Part shown: positions 37,496-46,029 of the stretch, in pieces
Layout of the letters: the number at the start of each line of letters is the position of its first letter
Position numbering within the stretch: position 1 is the first letter of the stretch
Origin: Pseudemcibacter aquimaris
GTDB taxonomy: Bacteria > Pseudomonadota > Alphaproteobacteria > Sphingomonadales > Emcibacteraceae
Length of the DNA: 64,000 nucleotides
NCBI RefSeq assembly: GCF_028869115.1
Contig: NZ_CP079800.1
Location: 2,889,501-2,953,500 of the forward strand
Direction of reading: 5' to 3'
Translations under genes and position numbers: made by a program
The notes under the pieces: model-generated
What the model was told of the DNA's origin: nothing
The model's input: the letters and a program-made list of their open reading frames with translations, nothing else
Databases searched by the model: none

Positions 37496-37765
37496 CTAAA
37501 ATGTCTTTCGAAACATAAATGGAAACAACAGACCAAAGAATAATAGCGTAAAAATCGCCGGGAGTCGCAATAAAGAATTCAAAAGATCATGCCATGCGCC
37601 ACTTGAAGTCTCCGATTCTAAATGTACAATTCCTGAAATTTGAACAACATCAAATAATGATATCCAGCCTTCGCTATTTCCCTCAAGCAATCTTAAACCT
37701 TCCGCGCCCATAACCATGAACATCAGGCAGAGTGAAATATATCCAATTAACCGTCCTATGATCAT
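37496..37765 (-). CDS. Small two-helix membrane protein of unknown function
   Basis: The 89-residue protein has an N-terminal hydrophobic helix (LIGYISLCLMFMVMGAEGLR), a loop of about 40 residues (EGWISLFDVVQISG ...) and a C-terminal helix (LPAIFTLLFFGLLFPFMF). The ribosome binding site gaggga is good. I do not recognise the family. It lies between rpmF and tRNA-Ser, on the opposite strand to the tRNA. Confidence 0.65.
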   Translation of the reverse strand: MIIGRLIGYISLCLMFMVMGAEGLRLLEGNSEGWISLFDVVQISGIVHLESETSSGAWHDLLNSLLRLPAIFTLLFFGLLFPFMFRKTF

Positions 37766-37844
37766 GATTGCTCCCTCTGAACATCACACTAACGCCTCAC
37801 GATTATCAATAAAAGAGGGAAAATAAAGAAACTGTGCAAAAAAC

Positions 37845-37872
37845 TTGCGTCATTTCAAAAGAACGTTATATT
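37845..37872 (+). promoter_or_regulatory. Probable promoter of tRNA-Ser
   Basis: TTGCGT and TATATT lie 16 bases apart, about 20 bases before the mature 5' end of the tRNA. Confidence 0.5.
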
Positions 37873-37893
37873 GCGCCCTTGATACTGATCAAA

Positions 37894-37981
37894 GGAGAGG
37901 TGGCCGAGCGGTTTAAGGCGCACGCCTGGAAAGTGTGTTGAGCGCAAGCTCTCGAGGGTTCGAATCCCTTCCTCTCCTCCA
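37894..37981 (+). tRNA. tRNA-Ser (anticodon GGA)
   Basis: The cloverleaf is complete: acceptor GGAGAGG/CCTCTCC, D-arm TGGCCGAGCGGTTTAAGGC, anticodon stem CACGC/GTGTG with loop CTGGAAA (anticodon GGA), a long variable arm typical of class II tRNA-Ser, T-arm GAGGG/CCCTT and encoded CCA; 88 nt. The base before CCA (discriminator, position 73) is T, where bacterial tRNA-Ser usually has G. A tyrosine recombinase gene starts 94 bases downstream, so the tRNA 3' end is the probable integration site. Confidence 0.95.
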
Positions 37982-38044
37982 GCACTTCGAGAAACCCCAC
38001 AATACTAGGGTTTTCCCCATTATTGGGAAACCTCCACCGCTTTT

Positions 38045-38066
38045 CTGCTACACAAACTGCTACACA
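38045..38066 (+). repeat. Two direct repeats CTGCTACACA upstream of the integrase
   Basis: Two identical ten-base units start 12 bases apart, just before the recombinase ATG. They could be arm-type integrase binding sites, but this is inference from position. Confidence 0.5.
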
Positions 38067-38075
38067 GGATGTGTT

Positions 38076-39796
38076 ATGAGACAGAATAGACACCCGCACT
38101 TATACAACCGAAACGGTCAATATTATTTCAGATACCGTTTCAATAAAGAAGCCTCCACCGCCCTCTTCCGACAAGAAATCTGGAAATCCCTCAACACCAG
38201 CGATATAGACAAAGCCGCAGAAAAATGTCTAAGATTAAGCAGGAACGCAAAATCACTCGAACAAATGGTGGGGGCAATGGATCACAACAAAGAGCTATCC
38301 AAAGAAATAGTAGATGATTTAATTCAAGTTTACTTCCAAGAGGAATACGAGCAACGAGAAGTCTTGCTTGGCCTAGATATGTCAGTACCAAATTTCGACA
38401 TTGATCATGAATTGTCCGATGAACAAAAAATCAAAATGAGTATGCCAAAGAAATAATAAGTGGCTCATTTTCTGAAGGCACTATTTACAATGCAAAAGAG
38501 TTGTTGGAAGAACATGAATATAATTATCCAAAACCTAGTGCATTAAAACGACAGTTGTTAATGGGAATAGCGCGTGCTAACGCTGAAATATATCGCATTT
38601 ACATTGAAACTTTAAAAGGCAACATCGCCGAAAGAAAGATCAAAGACGACCTGTTTAAAACTCAACACGGTGAAATAGATGGAGTGATTTCGCTTTCATT
38701 TAGCCGTGATCCCAAAGAACTTTTACTTTCTACTAAGATCACAGAATTTATTGCTGAAAAACGATCTACTTGGAAAGGGAAGACAGCATATGAAATGGAG
38801 AAGAACCTCCAAGTTATGGTCGATATTCTAGGTGATAGACTTATAACCAGACTAACGCGTCCAGTTATGAAAGAAGTATGGAGTACAATTCCGTGGATAC
38901 CAGTCAGCATGAATAACTATGACAAGTTCGATGGTCTAACTATTCAAGAAGCCATAGAATTAGATGAAGGCGAAACGGCACCTGCACCTGCCACCGCAAA
39001 GAAGAAATGGGGTTTTATAAAAACGTTCGTTACATGGCTGATAGATGAAGAAGGCTTGCGCCCAAACTTGGTTTCTGGTCTACACATTAAAGACAAAACC
39101 ATAAAAAAAGACAAACGAGAGGTGTTTACTACTGCCGAGTTGAAGGCGTGGTTTAACTGCCCTTATTATACTGGCATCAAATCACCAGGAAAAGTAAACT
39201 CCCCCGGCAAGAATATCTATCGGGACGTTTATTTCTGGGCACCAGTTATTACAATATATTCAGGCATGAGACCTGCCGAACTCTTTCAAATGGAAATTTG
39301 TGACGTGAAACAAGAGAGTGGTATTTGGTATTTTGATGTTAATGATACCTCTAACAATGACATTGTGAAATCATTAAAATCCAAAGCAGCCGCGAGAAGA
39401 ATACCAATCCACAAAGAGCTAATTAGATTGGGCTATCTTGATTTCCTAAACTCCCGCAAGGAAGATGGTAATGTCAGAATATTTGATGAAATCAAACGTA
39501 GCAAAAAAGGGAAAATGGAAACGGGGACTTATTCAGATTTGTATGGCCGTAAATTTACTGAGGATTTGAAGCGGTTAAATTTAAAACGAAAGGGTCTTGT
39601 TAACTATTCCTTACGGCATAATTTTATTAATGCGTTACACAAGGGGGGAGGCAATAGTGAGGACAGAAAGTTTCTTTCTGGCCACGCACAAGCTGACCAA
39701 GATGATACCTACCTTAAAGACGACCTTAAGCTTTTAAAGAAATGCATTGACCTAGCGGAATATGACTTAAATCTTGACCATTTAATTGAGAAGTAG
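38076..39796 (+). pseudogene. Tyrosine recombinase (DUF6538-type integrase), one-base frame break
   Basis: The first reading (from ATG 38076) gives MRQNRHPHLYNRNGQYYFRY, the start of the DUF6538 integrase N-terminus, and stops at 38456. The homologous continuation lies in the -1 frame and is open from 38423 to the stop at 39796. The two join at a run of six A (38425-38430). The second part has the core-binding domain and the catalytic domain with the Arg in SGMRPAEL, the RHNF box (YSLRHNF, Tyr instead of the first His), SGHAQ and the nucleophile Tyr in DDTYLKDD. It is either inactivated or expressed by -1 slippage on the A-run. Confidence 0.8.
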
Positions 39797-39847
39797 ATTG
39801 ATAGTAAAAACAAGAAATGATATATTAAGCAAGCACAAGGAAAACAA

Positions 39848-40312
39848 TTGTCAGTAAAAATAAATGCCCAACCTAGTGCAATTAATTGCAATGATTATTC
39901 CCTTAACAAGCACGGAATAATTCCTGATCACATAGATTGGGAAGACCATATAAGTAAGAATACTAAGTATAGTGATATACTAGCTTATACATATACTAGA
40001 CATACATATCCTCATGCTACTGTTGGCTTCCTAAAACCCCGCATAGACAAACTAAAAGTCAAATGGGAAGAGACCCATATCAACTTCACTAAAGACATTG
40101 TGGGGGCTGCTTTAGACCTCCTACCAAACCCAATTACGCTTGATCTGGATGATATATCCCCTATCACCTGCAAATACCATTTCAAGAAAACTGGCGGCTC
40201 TAAGGAGGTTAATAAGATATCAGGAAATGTATATCCTTCGAAGAAGGCAGGAACATCATTTAATGCCCTCTATCCTTCCATTTCTCAATATGATCTGGCC
40301 CAAAATCTCTGA
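39848..40312 (+). CDS. Hypothetical protein, possibly truncated, in the element remnant
   Basis: The 154-codon ORF starts at TTG after an aaggaa ribosome binding site. It shows no signal peptide, no membrane segment and no motif I recognise (SDILAYTYTRHTYPHATVGF, KVKWEETHINFTKDIVGAAL). Its last 18 codons run antisense to the nuclease-like fragment, so the original 3' end may have been replaced. Base use fits the flanking element. It could be a broken accessory gene. Confidence 0.4.
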   Translation: MSVKINAQPSAINCNDYSLNKHGIIPDHIDWEDHISKNTKYSDILAYTYTRHTYPHATVGFLKPRIDKLKVKWEETHINFTKDIVGAALDLLPNPITLDLDDISPITCKYHFKKTGGSKEVNKISGNVYPSKKAGTSFNALYPSISQYDLAQNL

Positions 40313-40451
40313 CCGTAGTAACTGAACCGTTGGATGTAGTCTTCAACTCAAATGGCAAGGACGCACCTTCAAACTCAAGATGGGCATCTATTCCTGAACG
40401 TCCTTCATTCTCATCTTTAGTTAAACCGAATAAACGGAGTAAAGCTAGCAC
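40260..40451 (-). pseudogene. Fragment of a PD-(D/E)XK nuclease-like protein
   Basis: The 63 codons read from a GTG include SGIDAHLEFEGASLPFELK, which fits the pattern of an acidic residue, a gap and ELK of the PD-(D/E)XK nuclease fold, then SNGSVTTVRDFGPDHIEKWK, where a restriction-type protein would continue but a stop follows. It lacks most of any nuclease domain. It lies in the element remnant behind the integrase. I take it as a decayed restriction or defence gene; the family match is from pattern memory, not search. Confidence 0.45.
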
Positions 40452-40566
40452 AGATCAATAAACTAGACGCAGATGAGTTTGCGCTTAAAATGAAGTCGAT
40501 TTTGGGAGGACTTCAAAGAGAAGGCTTAAAAACCATTAGAGAGATAACCTTTTCAACGCGGCCATA
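40438..40566 (+). pseudogene. Tail of an unidentified gene at the right end of the element
   Basis: An open plus-strand frame without a start reads QINKLDADEFALKMKSIL, then GGLQREGLKTIREITF, ending at a TAA near 40566. It looks like the last helices of a soluble protein. It overlaps the 3' end of the ankyrin gene on the other strand. It supports the view that 39.8-40.55 kb is a patchwork of gene ends. Confidence 0.35.
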
Positions 40567-41835
40567 ATATGCCGCCTGAATTAACAAGTTTTGTGCTTCT
40601 ATGGATGAAGTATCCAACAAAAACTCTGGCCAGAGCAAATCCGCCTGTTCGTATTTTGCAAGCCACATAGCGCTAGACCATGCCGTAAATCCATTTGGTG
40701 TCATTTGTTCAGCTCTGGCGCCCTTTTCCAACAATAATTTTGTGGTTTCAGCAGTACCATATTGTGCCGATAACATAAGCGGCGTTAAATGATTACCATC
40801 AACATTGGTTGACTGATTAACATTAGCCCCAAGCGAAATTAACTTTGACATCAATTCAAGATCATTCTGGGTTATTGCGGACCAAAGCGGTGTCAGATTA
40901 TTTCGGTCTAATTCCTGAAAATTCGTTTTTTTGTATGCGGTTGCTATCTTTTGAATAAGTTCATCTGAAGCATCGCTTTTAAGAATTTCATTTATCAGGT
41001 GGCCGGGTAACCTGCGAGTTTCTTGCTGGTTATCAAATATAACCGCATCCGTATCCAATAAATCTTCTAGTGTGTCATATTCATTTAAAGACTGATATAT
41101 ATTCGCATAAGGCACCAAACCAGTCGGAAGTTCATTTTCAACGACATTACCATAAAGTTGGTTCAACACATCTTGATGCGCAATGTAGGCTATATGATCC
41201 ACATTATTTTTCTGGCGTTCCTTTAAATCGTTATAGTCACAAAATAAGCATCTGTATTTTTGCCGGATCGCCATTTTGTCATCTTGGCGGTCAATTTGGC
41301 GTCGTATTTGTTTAATTGTATTTTTAAAGGCGGCACTTTCGGTTTTATAATGATCCTGACTTTCCACGCGGAATAATTCAGTACCATATGAATTATATAG
41401 CACCATTGTACCTTTAAAAGGTTTTGCAACAATCTTAACTTCGGATGTTCTGGCACCCGATGAATATTGGGATCGCATGCCCCTCGCTGTATCGGTGACC
41501 CGTTCACGTCTGGAACCCAAATCACCTGCTGCACGCTTTGATGCCGCATCCTCACCAACCAGTTCTTCCAAATTTCTAGCATCAACGTCAAATTGAATAT
41601 AATTTTCGTCCGTTGCAAAAAAATATAGATAGAAATTTGTATTGCGCGAAATATCAAATGGCTGAACGGCCGTAAAATTCTTGCTTAACTCTTTTATGAA
41701 ATGTTCTTCATCTCTTTTGCTTTGCTCTACCATAATATATGAGAGCGTCGCATCAAATTTCCGCGCATGCGCCACCGGAAAAAGGAATACAAATGCCAAA
41801 AGACACATCACAATTTTTTGAATATTTCGCATCAT
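40513..41835 (-). CDS. Secreted ankyrin-repeat protein
   Basis: From ATG 41835 (a GTG two codons earlier is open) the 440-residue protein has a signal peptide (VMCLLAFVFLFPVAHA), a domain of about 200 residues of unknown fold (KFDATLSYIMVEQSKRDEEH ... YRCLFCDYNDLKERQ with a CxxC) and C-terminal ankyrin repeats from about residue 310 (NNLTPLWSAITQNDLELMSK, then GNHLTPLMLSAQYGTAETTK, then NGFTAWSSAMWLAKYEQADL). The last residues (VEKVISLMVFKPSL) may come from the neighbouring element remnant. Ankyrin repeats mediate protein contacts; the partner is unknown. Confidence 0.8.
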   Translation of the reverse strand: MMRNIQKIVMCLLAFVFLFPVAHARKFDATLSYIMVEQSKRDEEHFIKELSKNFTAVQPFDISRNTNFYLYFFATDENYIQFDVDARNLEELVGEDAASKRAAGDLGSRRERVTDTARGMRSQYSSGARTSEVKIVAKPFKGTMVLYNSYGTELFRVESQDHYKTESAAFKNTIKQIRRQIDRQDDKMAIRQKYRCLFCDYNDLKERQKNNVDHIAYIAHQDVLNQLYGNVVENELPTGLVPYANIYQSLNEYDTLEDLLDTDAVIFDNQQETRRLPGHLINEILKSDASDELIQKIATAYKKTNFQELDRNNLTPLWSAITQNDLELMSKLISLGANVNQSTNVDGNHLTPLMLSAQYGTAETTKLLLEKGARAEQMTPNGFTAWSSAMWLAKYEQADLLWPEFLLDTSSIEAQNLLIQAAYYGRVEKVISLMVFKPSL

Positions 41836-42132
41836 GGACACCTCAACCTTCGCCGATGATTATATGATAAGCATCAAAAATGCAGAAATCAAAATTCTAA
41901 ATCACGCTTCACATATTCGTGATTACACTTGAATTGAGTGAAGCATAATTTTATCGGAAACTTAATTATGCATTTTGCACCAACTATAATTTAAGTTGCA
42001 TACATATCACTTTTGATGTACTGTTTCTACAATTAATTGATAACAATCTTATTATAGTTGTAATAAAAAATAATATACAACCAAAATAAATGATAACATA
42101 AATAGATTAGATCAATTTTTTTGAGGGGCAAA
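41836..42132. other. Divergent intergenic region, ankyrin gene / TonB operon
   Basis: The region of about 300 AT-rich bases contains the promoters of the ankyrin gene (minus) and the TonB-system operon (plus). I see no ORF and no clear Fur-type box. The only definite signal is gagggg, the ribosome binding site of the DUF3450 gene. Confidence 0.5.
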
Positions 42133-42924
42133 ATGACATTAGTAAAATACGTATCAAAATGGTTTGGGCCGGCCATGATCATGATATTATCCTTGGGGGG
42201 TAACGTGGTCATGGCCGATCCATTATCTGACACACGTAATATCCTTAAAGAATGGGTTGAAACCGAAAAAGCAATCTCGCAAGAACAATCATCATGGGCT
42301 GAAGAAGAACAATTGCTGAATGATGTCCTTTCTTCACTTGGGCAAGAAGAACGTATCTTACGTGAAACCATTGATAACGCGAAACAGGATACATCACGTG
42401 TTGACCAGGAACGTTTGGAACTCATTGCCAAACGCGAAGAGTATCAGGGTAATTCCGCCATCATTCAGGAAAGACTTTCCTTATTCGAACGACAGGCAAT
42501 CCAGCTTGTTAACAGACTACCGACTATTTTGCGTGATGAAATGGGTCCACTTATCAATAGATTAAACCTGATCAATTCCGGCCAATATTCACTTAGTGAA
42601 CGTGCACAAAACCTCATAAATATTTTAAGCACAATACAAGATTTTGATAATTCCATTACTGTCACACGAGAGGTAAGAGAAATTCCATCAGGTGAACGGA
42701 TCGAGGTAAAATTATTATTTATCGGGCTTTCCAATGCTTACTATGCCGATGAAGCAGGAAGAACAGCAGGTGTCGGCTCGCCATCCAATAATGCCGATGG
42801 CACCGGTTGGGTTTGGCAAGAACAAGCAGGTCTATCTGGTGACATATTGAATGCCATTGATATTTATGAAAACCGCGAAAGCCCTGCATTGGTTCAATTA
42901 CCACTTACTCTGGATCAGGAGTAA
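42133..42924 (+). CDS. DUF3450 family protein of a TonB energy-transduction operon
   Basis: The 263-residue protein has a signal peptide (MIMILSLGGNVVMA, cleavage near residue 25), a long coiled coil (about 30-130, LKEWVETEKAISQEQSSWAE, LDRETIDNAKQ-like heptads) and a C-terminal region ending with VWQEQAGLSGDILNAIDIYE. DUF3450 proteins are periplasmic and always accompany TtpC/ExbB/ExbD/TonB2-type systems. The start is ATG 42133 after gagggg; a TTG 12 bases upstream overlaps that site and is unlikely. It is the first gene of a six-gene operon and is followed after three bases by the TtpC-like gene. Confidence 0.88.
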   Translation: MTLVKYVSKWFGPAMIMILSLGGNVVMADPLSDTRNILKEWVETEKAISQEQSSWAEEEQLLNDVLSSLGQEERILRETIDNAKQDTSRVDQERLELIAKREEYQGNSAIIQERLSLFERQAIQLVNRLPTILRDEMGPLINRLNLINSGQYSLSERAQNLINILSTIQDFDNSITVTREVREIPSGERIEVKLLFIGLSNAYYADEAGRTAGVGSPSNNADGTGWVWQEQAGLSGDILNAIDIYENRESPALVQLPLTLDQE

Positions 42925-42927
42925 GCA

Positions 42928-44313
42928 ATGAATAAAATCAAAATACTCGCTATACTCATTCTTTCTTTTCTCGCCTTTTTTCAAAGCAATGTCATCGCGC
43001 AAGAACTTACCGAGGTCCAGACATCAGCACAGCGTGATCTGCTTGCCGCAATTGACAGGCTAAATCAATTAAGAGATCAAATCGCAGAAGAACGTATTCC
43101 GCTATCAAGGCGCATATCATCACGTGAAAACAGCATTCTTTCCCTAAGAAGTGAAGCCGCAAAAATCCAAGCGGCCAATGACGCAAATACGCTCGCGCTT
43201 GAGGATATCCGAAACGACTTACAAGAATGGGAAGAAGAAAACAATTTCCTGACCAGCTTGCTTGATGAATATGCAAGACGTTTTGAAGGAAGCCTTAATG
43301 TAACAGAACGTGAAAACTATAAAAATGATCTTGCGGCTTTTAATGCACTAGACCCCAATCAAACCGGTGAAAATAGAATATCTGTCCAACTGGAATTAAT
43401 CGATAAGGGATTTGCAAGAATGCGCCGCGCATTAGGCGGTGACCAATATCAAAGTGAAGTGATTACAGAAGACGGCATTTTAAGCCCGGGGCAAGTAACA
43501 AGATTTGGTCCCCTTGCTTATTACCAAAACACATCATCAGATATAAGCGGAATGGTCATTTCTGGTGAAGGAGAAATCCCGCATCTTTTTACCGATACAT
43601 CGGGTTTAGGAGAAATTAGCAACATCAATTCTGAAGGTCAGACGATTTTACCAATAGATGTCACAAACGGTAAAGCCATCAGCATAGAAGATAGTGATGA
43701 CAGCCTGTTCGAACATATTGGTAAAGGTGGCATCTGGATCATTCCGATTTTATTATTTGCCGGCCTTTCAACAATTGCATCAATCATAAAATTAAAACAG
43801 ATTTATCGAATTAAAATGCCTGAACGCGGCAGCTTACATGATGTTCTTTCATCACTTGTAAATGGTGATAAAAACGCAGCCGCAACCGCAGCAGATCAGA
43901 TCCCTTACCCCATCGGTGATATGATCAAACAAGGCGTCAATCATGCTGACGAAAATAAAGAACTGGTTGAAGAGATCATGTATGAAAGCATGCTTGATAC
44001 CCAACCAAGGCTTGAAAAATATCTTTCGCTTATTGCCATTAGCGCCGCAACAGCACCATTACTGGGGTTGCTCGGCACAGTAACCGGAATGATCAATACA
44101 TTTGAATTAATCACATTATTCGGTACGGGCGATGCGCAATCATTATCATCCGGTATATCGGAAGCCCTTATCACCACAGAATTTGGGTTGATCGTGGCGA
44201 TCCCTGCATTGATCATGCACGCGATGTTAAGCCGGAAAGTACAAGCCATTATGACCGATATGGAAAAATTTGCGGTTATATTTGTGAACGGCTTACCGAA
44301 CAAGAGACGTTAA
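42928..44313 (+). CDS. TtpC-like MotA/TolQ/ExbB proton-channel protein with periplasmic coiled coil
   Basis: The 461-residue protein joins a signal peptide (IKILAILILSFLAFFQSNV), a periplasmic coiled-coil domain (about 25-260) and a C-terminal MotA/TolQ/ExbB domain. The latter has a TM helix (IWIIPILLFAGLSTIASII near residue 275) and the conserved SAATAPLLGLLGTVTGMINT and SGISEALITTEFGLIVAIPA near residues 372-430. This is the architecture of Vibrio TtpC, required for TonB2 function. It is likely to link the proton channel to the DUF3450 partner in the periplasm. It is the second gene of the operon. Confidence 0.92.
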   Translation: MNKIKILAILILSFLAFFQSNVIAQELTEVQTSAQRDLLAAIDRLNQLRDQIAEERIPLSRRISSRENSILSLRSEAAKIQAANDANTLALEDIRNDLQEWEEENNFLTSLLDEYARRFEGSLNVTERENYKNDLAAFNALDPNQTGENRISVQLELIDKGFARMRRALGGDQYQSEVITEDGILSPGQVTRFGPLAYYQNTSSDISGMVISGEGEIPHLFTDTSGLGEISNINSEGQTILPIDVTNGKAISIEDSDDSLFEHIGKGGIWIIPILLFAGLSTIASIIKLKQIYRIKMPERGSLHDVLSSLVNGDKNAAATAADQIPYPIGDMIKQGVNHADENKELVEEIMYESMLDTQPRLEKYLSLIAISAATAPLLGLLGTVTGMINTFELITLFGTGDAQSLSSGISEALITTEFGLIVAIPALIMHAMLSRKVQAIMTDMEKFAVIFVNGLPNKRR

Positions 44314-44314
44314 T

Positions 44315-44875
44315 ATGGAGCAACTAACAGATTTCATATCTGAATTTTTCACGCTATGGCAAAGCGGTGGAATTTTGATGTGGCCGCTTCTTATAATTGC
44401 GATTTTTATGTATTCAAACATCTTTGACTTATTTTCAAGGTTGTCCGGTTATCAATATGACGAAGGATATGATGATTTAAAATCGGATATTCTTGAAAAA
44501 TGCGACAATAAAAAAACACTCAAGGAAAGGATTTTGATTATAAAATCAGACCACTTACCGGTTCTGAATAATCGTCTTCATTTTCTAACCATTCTGGTTG
44601 GTGTTTCCCCGTTGATGGGGCTGCTTGGTACCGTGATGGGCATGCTAAGTACATTTTCACTAATGAATGATGTCGGCGTTAAAAAGGCAGACCTGATGGC
44701 AGGCGGCATATCCGAAGCTTTGATCACCACACAAATAGGTTTAATCATCGCAGTACCCGCGCTTGTGATGCTTGTCTTATTAAGATCCAAAAGAGACAAG
44801 CTTAATAACTTTTTTGAAAAACTAGAAAGCGAATGCAATAGATCATTGATGCAATCATCAGAGGTGCATCAATGA
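44315..44875 (+). CDS. exbB: ExbB-type proton channel subunit
   Basis: The 186-residue protein has three TM segments: ILMWPLLIIAIFMYSNIFDL near residues 20-40, and the conserved pair LVGVSPLMGLLGTVMGMLS and GISEALITTQIGLIIAVPAL near 90-150. This is the standard ExbB/TolQ pattern. It works with the ExbD subunit encoded next to use the proton gradient. It follows the TtpC-like gene after one base and overlaps exbD by four bases (ATGA). Confidence 0.95.
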   Translation: MEQLTDFISEFFTLWQSGGILMWPLLIIAIFMYSNIFDLFSRLSGYQYDEGYDDLKSDILEKCDNKKTLKERILIIKSDHLPVLNNRLHFLTILVGVSPLMGLLGTVMGMLSTFSLMNDVGVKKADLMAGGISEALITTQIGLIIAVPALVMLVLLRSKRDKLNNFFEKLESECNRSLMQSSEVHQ

Positions 44876-45279
44876 AACGGCGGCTTTTTTTAAATATGGA
44901 AAATAAACCAAGCGAAATTAACATATCACCACTGATTGATATTGTATTTATATTGTTGATTTTCTTTATTGTGACCACAGTATTTTTTGAAGAAACCGGT
45001 GTAGAGGTAAATAAACCACAGGCCATTTCACAACAAGATTTGGAAAGCAAATCCATCATGATCGCGATCACCGCCGATGGTCAGGTTTTTTATGGTGGCC
45101 GAAATATCGGCGTCGTCGGGGTCCGTAATTTGGTGCGCCGCATGTCATCCCGTGAAGCACAACCTGTTATCTTACAAGCCGATGCGCAAGTTCCGACGGA
45201 GCTATTGATAAAAGTACTGGATGAAGCAAAGCTAGGTGGCGCATCCAACGTTAATGTTTCAACAAGAACGGGAGGGTAA
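44872..45279 (+). CDS. exbD: ExbD-type biopolymer transport protein
   Basis: The 135-residue protein has the ExbD/TolR features: EINISPLIDIVFILLIFFIV with the single TM helix and the conserved Asp (near residue 23), then a periplasmic domain (MIAITADGQVFYGGRNIG, PVILQADAQVPTELLIKVLD). ExbD is the proton-conducting partner of ExbB and contacts TonB. The ATG overlaps the exbB stop, and tonB starts one base after its own stop, so the three are translationally linked. Confidence 0.95.
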   Translation: MKRRLFLNMENKPSEINISPLIDIVFILLIFFIVTTVFFEETGVEVNKPQAISQQDLESKSIMIAITADGQVFYGGRNIGVVGVRNLVRRMSSREAQPVILQADAQVPTELLIKVLDEAKLGGASNVNVSTRTGG

Positions 45280-45280
45280 A

Positions 45281-46021
45281 TTGGCAAACACACTCCCTAA
45301 ATTCAAATATCAATCCAGCCCCATTCGAGTAACATTCTATGCGCTACTCTTTTCGCTAATATTGTTTTTATTATTGCCGCTTTCAAAACTATTTCAAAAT
45401 TATCCGGCACCGGAAGAAACAATGCGTAGCGTAGAGCTTGTGACACCGCCACCGCCGCCGCCACAACAACAAATAGAGCGCGAAGAAGAAATTCCGATTG
45501 AAGAAATAGTGGATATCCAAACAGAAAAAGCAGAAATTGAACTTGAACCACTGGATGTGCAGATTGATGCCAGCCTAGAAGGCGACCTAACAATCAAGAT
45601 CGATGTTGGTAGTTTTAAAGTAAGCCAAGGCGCGGAAGGTTTCGCCGCAGAGATTAAAATGTTTCAACTTTCTGAACTTGATGGCATTCCCATGAGCGTT
45701 AATGACCCACTGTTTAGAACACCACCAGAACTGGAAAGAAGTCGTGATGAAGCCGTAGAGGCTGAAGCTTTGGTCATTCTAAATGAATTTGGTGAGGTTC
45801 AGTTTATTCAATTTATTTCCTTAAGCCATCAGGAAGCCAACGAAGCCACAAGAGAATACATTGAAAAATTAAGATACACGCCGCCAACAAAAGATGGTGA
45901 AGTTGGCCGAGTTAGATTCAGATTACCTATTCGTATTCCGCTTCTATCTTTCCAAGACCGTAGAGAAATAGAATTTAAAGATCGCAATGGACAAAACAAC
46001 AGTGCAAAGCAGAATAACTGA
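45281..46021 (+). CDS. tonB: TonB energy transducer (TonB2-like)
   Basis: I place the start at TTG 45281 because a GGGAGGG ribosome binding site ends a few bases before it; a longer reading within exbD has no support. The 246-residue protein has one TM helix (VTFYALLFSLILFLLLPLS), a short Pro-rich segment (LVTPPPPPPQQQ), an acidic linker and a C-terminal TonB domain (DEAVEAEALVILNEFGEVQF, then LRYTPPTKDGEVGRVRFRLP). The short linker is like TonB2 proteins rather than classical TonB. It delivers energy to outer-membrane transporters. Confidence 0.88.
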   Translation: MANTLPKFKYQSSPIRVTFYALLFSLILFLLLPLSKLFQNYPAPEETMRSVELVTPPPPPPQQQIEREEEIPIEEIVDIQTEKAEIELEPLDVQIDASLEGDLTIKIDVGSFKVSQGAEGFAAEIKMFQLSELDGIPMSVNDPLFRTPPELERSRDEAVEAEALVILNEFGEVQFIQFISLSHQEANEATREYIEKLRYTPPTKDGEVGRVRFRLPIRIPLLSFQDRREIEFKDRNGQNNSAKQNN

Positions 46022-46029
46022 GGAATAAT

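Larger units (their letters stand above)
37982..40550 (+). mobile_element. Remnant of an integrative element at tRNA-Ser
   Basis: The segment begins at the tRNA-Ser 3' end and holds a frameshifted tyrosine recombinase, an unassigned ORF, a nuclease-like fragment on the minus strand and the tail of another gene on the plus strand. I could not find a second copy of the tRNA 3' end (attR) down to the ankyrin gene, so the right end has probably been lost. The limit near 40550 is an estimate from where the ankyrin reading frame stops resembling a repeat. Confidence 0.55.

Noticed and set aside
39848-40325. Second ORF (40140-40325) inside the element remnant
   Set aside because: Alternative frame of the 39848 ORF with no start signal; not supported.
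37982-40600. Search for a second tRNA-Ser 3' end (attR)
   Set aside because: No repeat of the last 20 bases of the tRNA was found, so element ends cannot be fixed.
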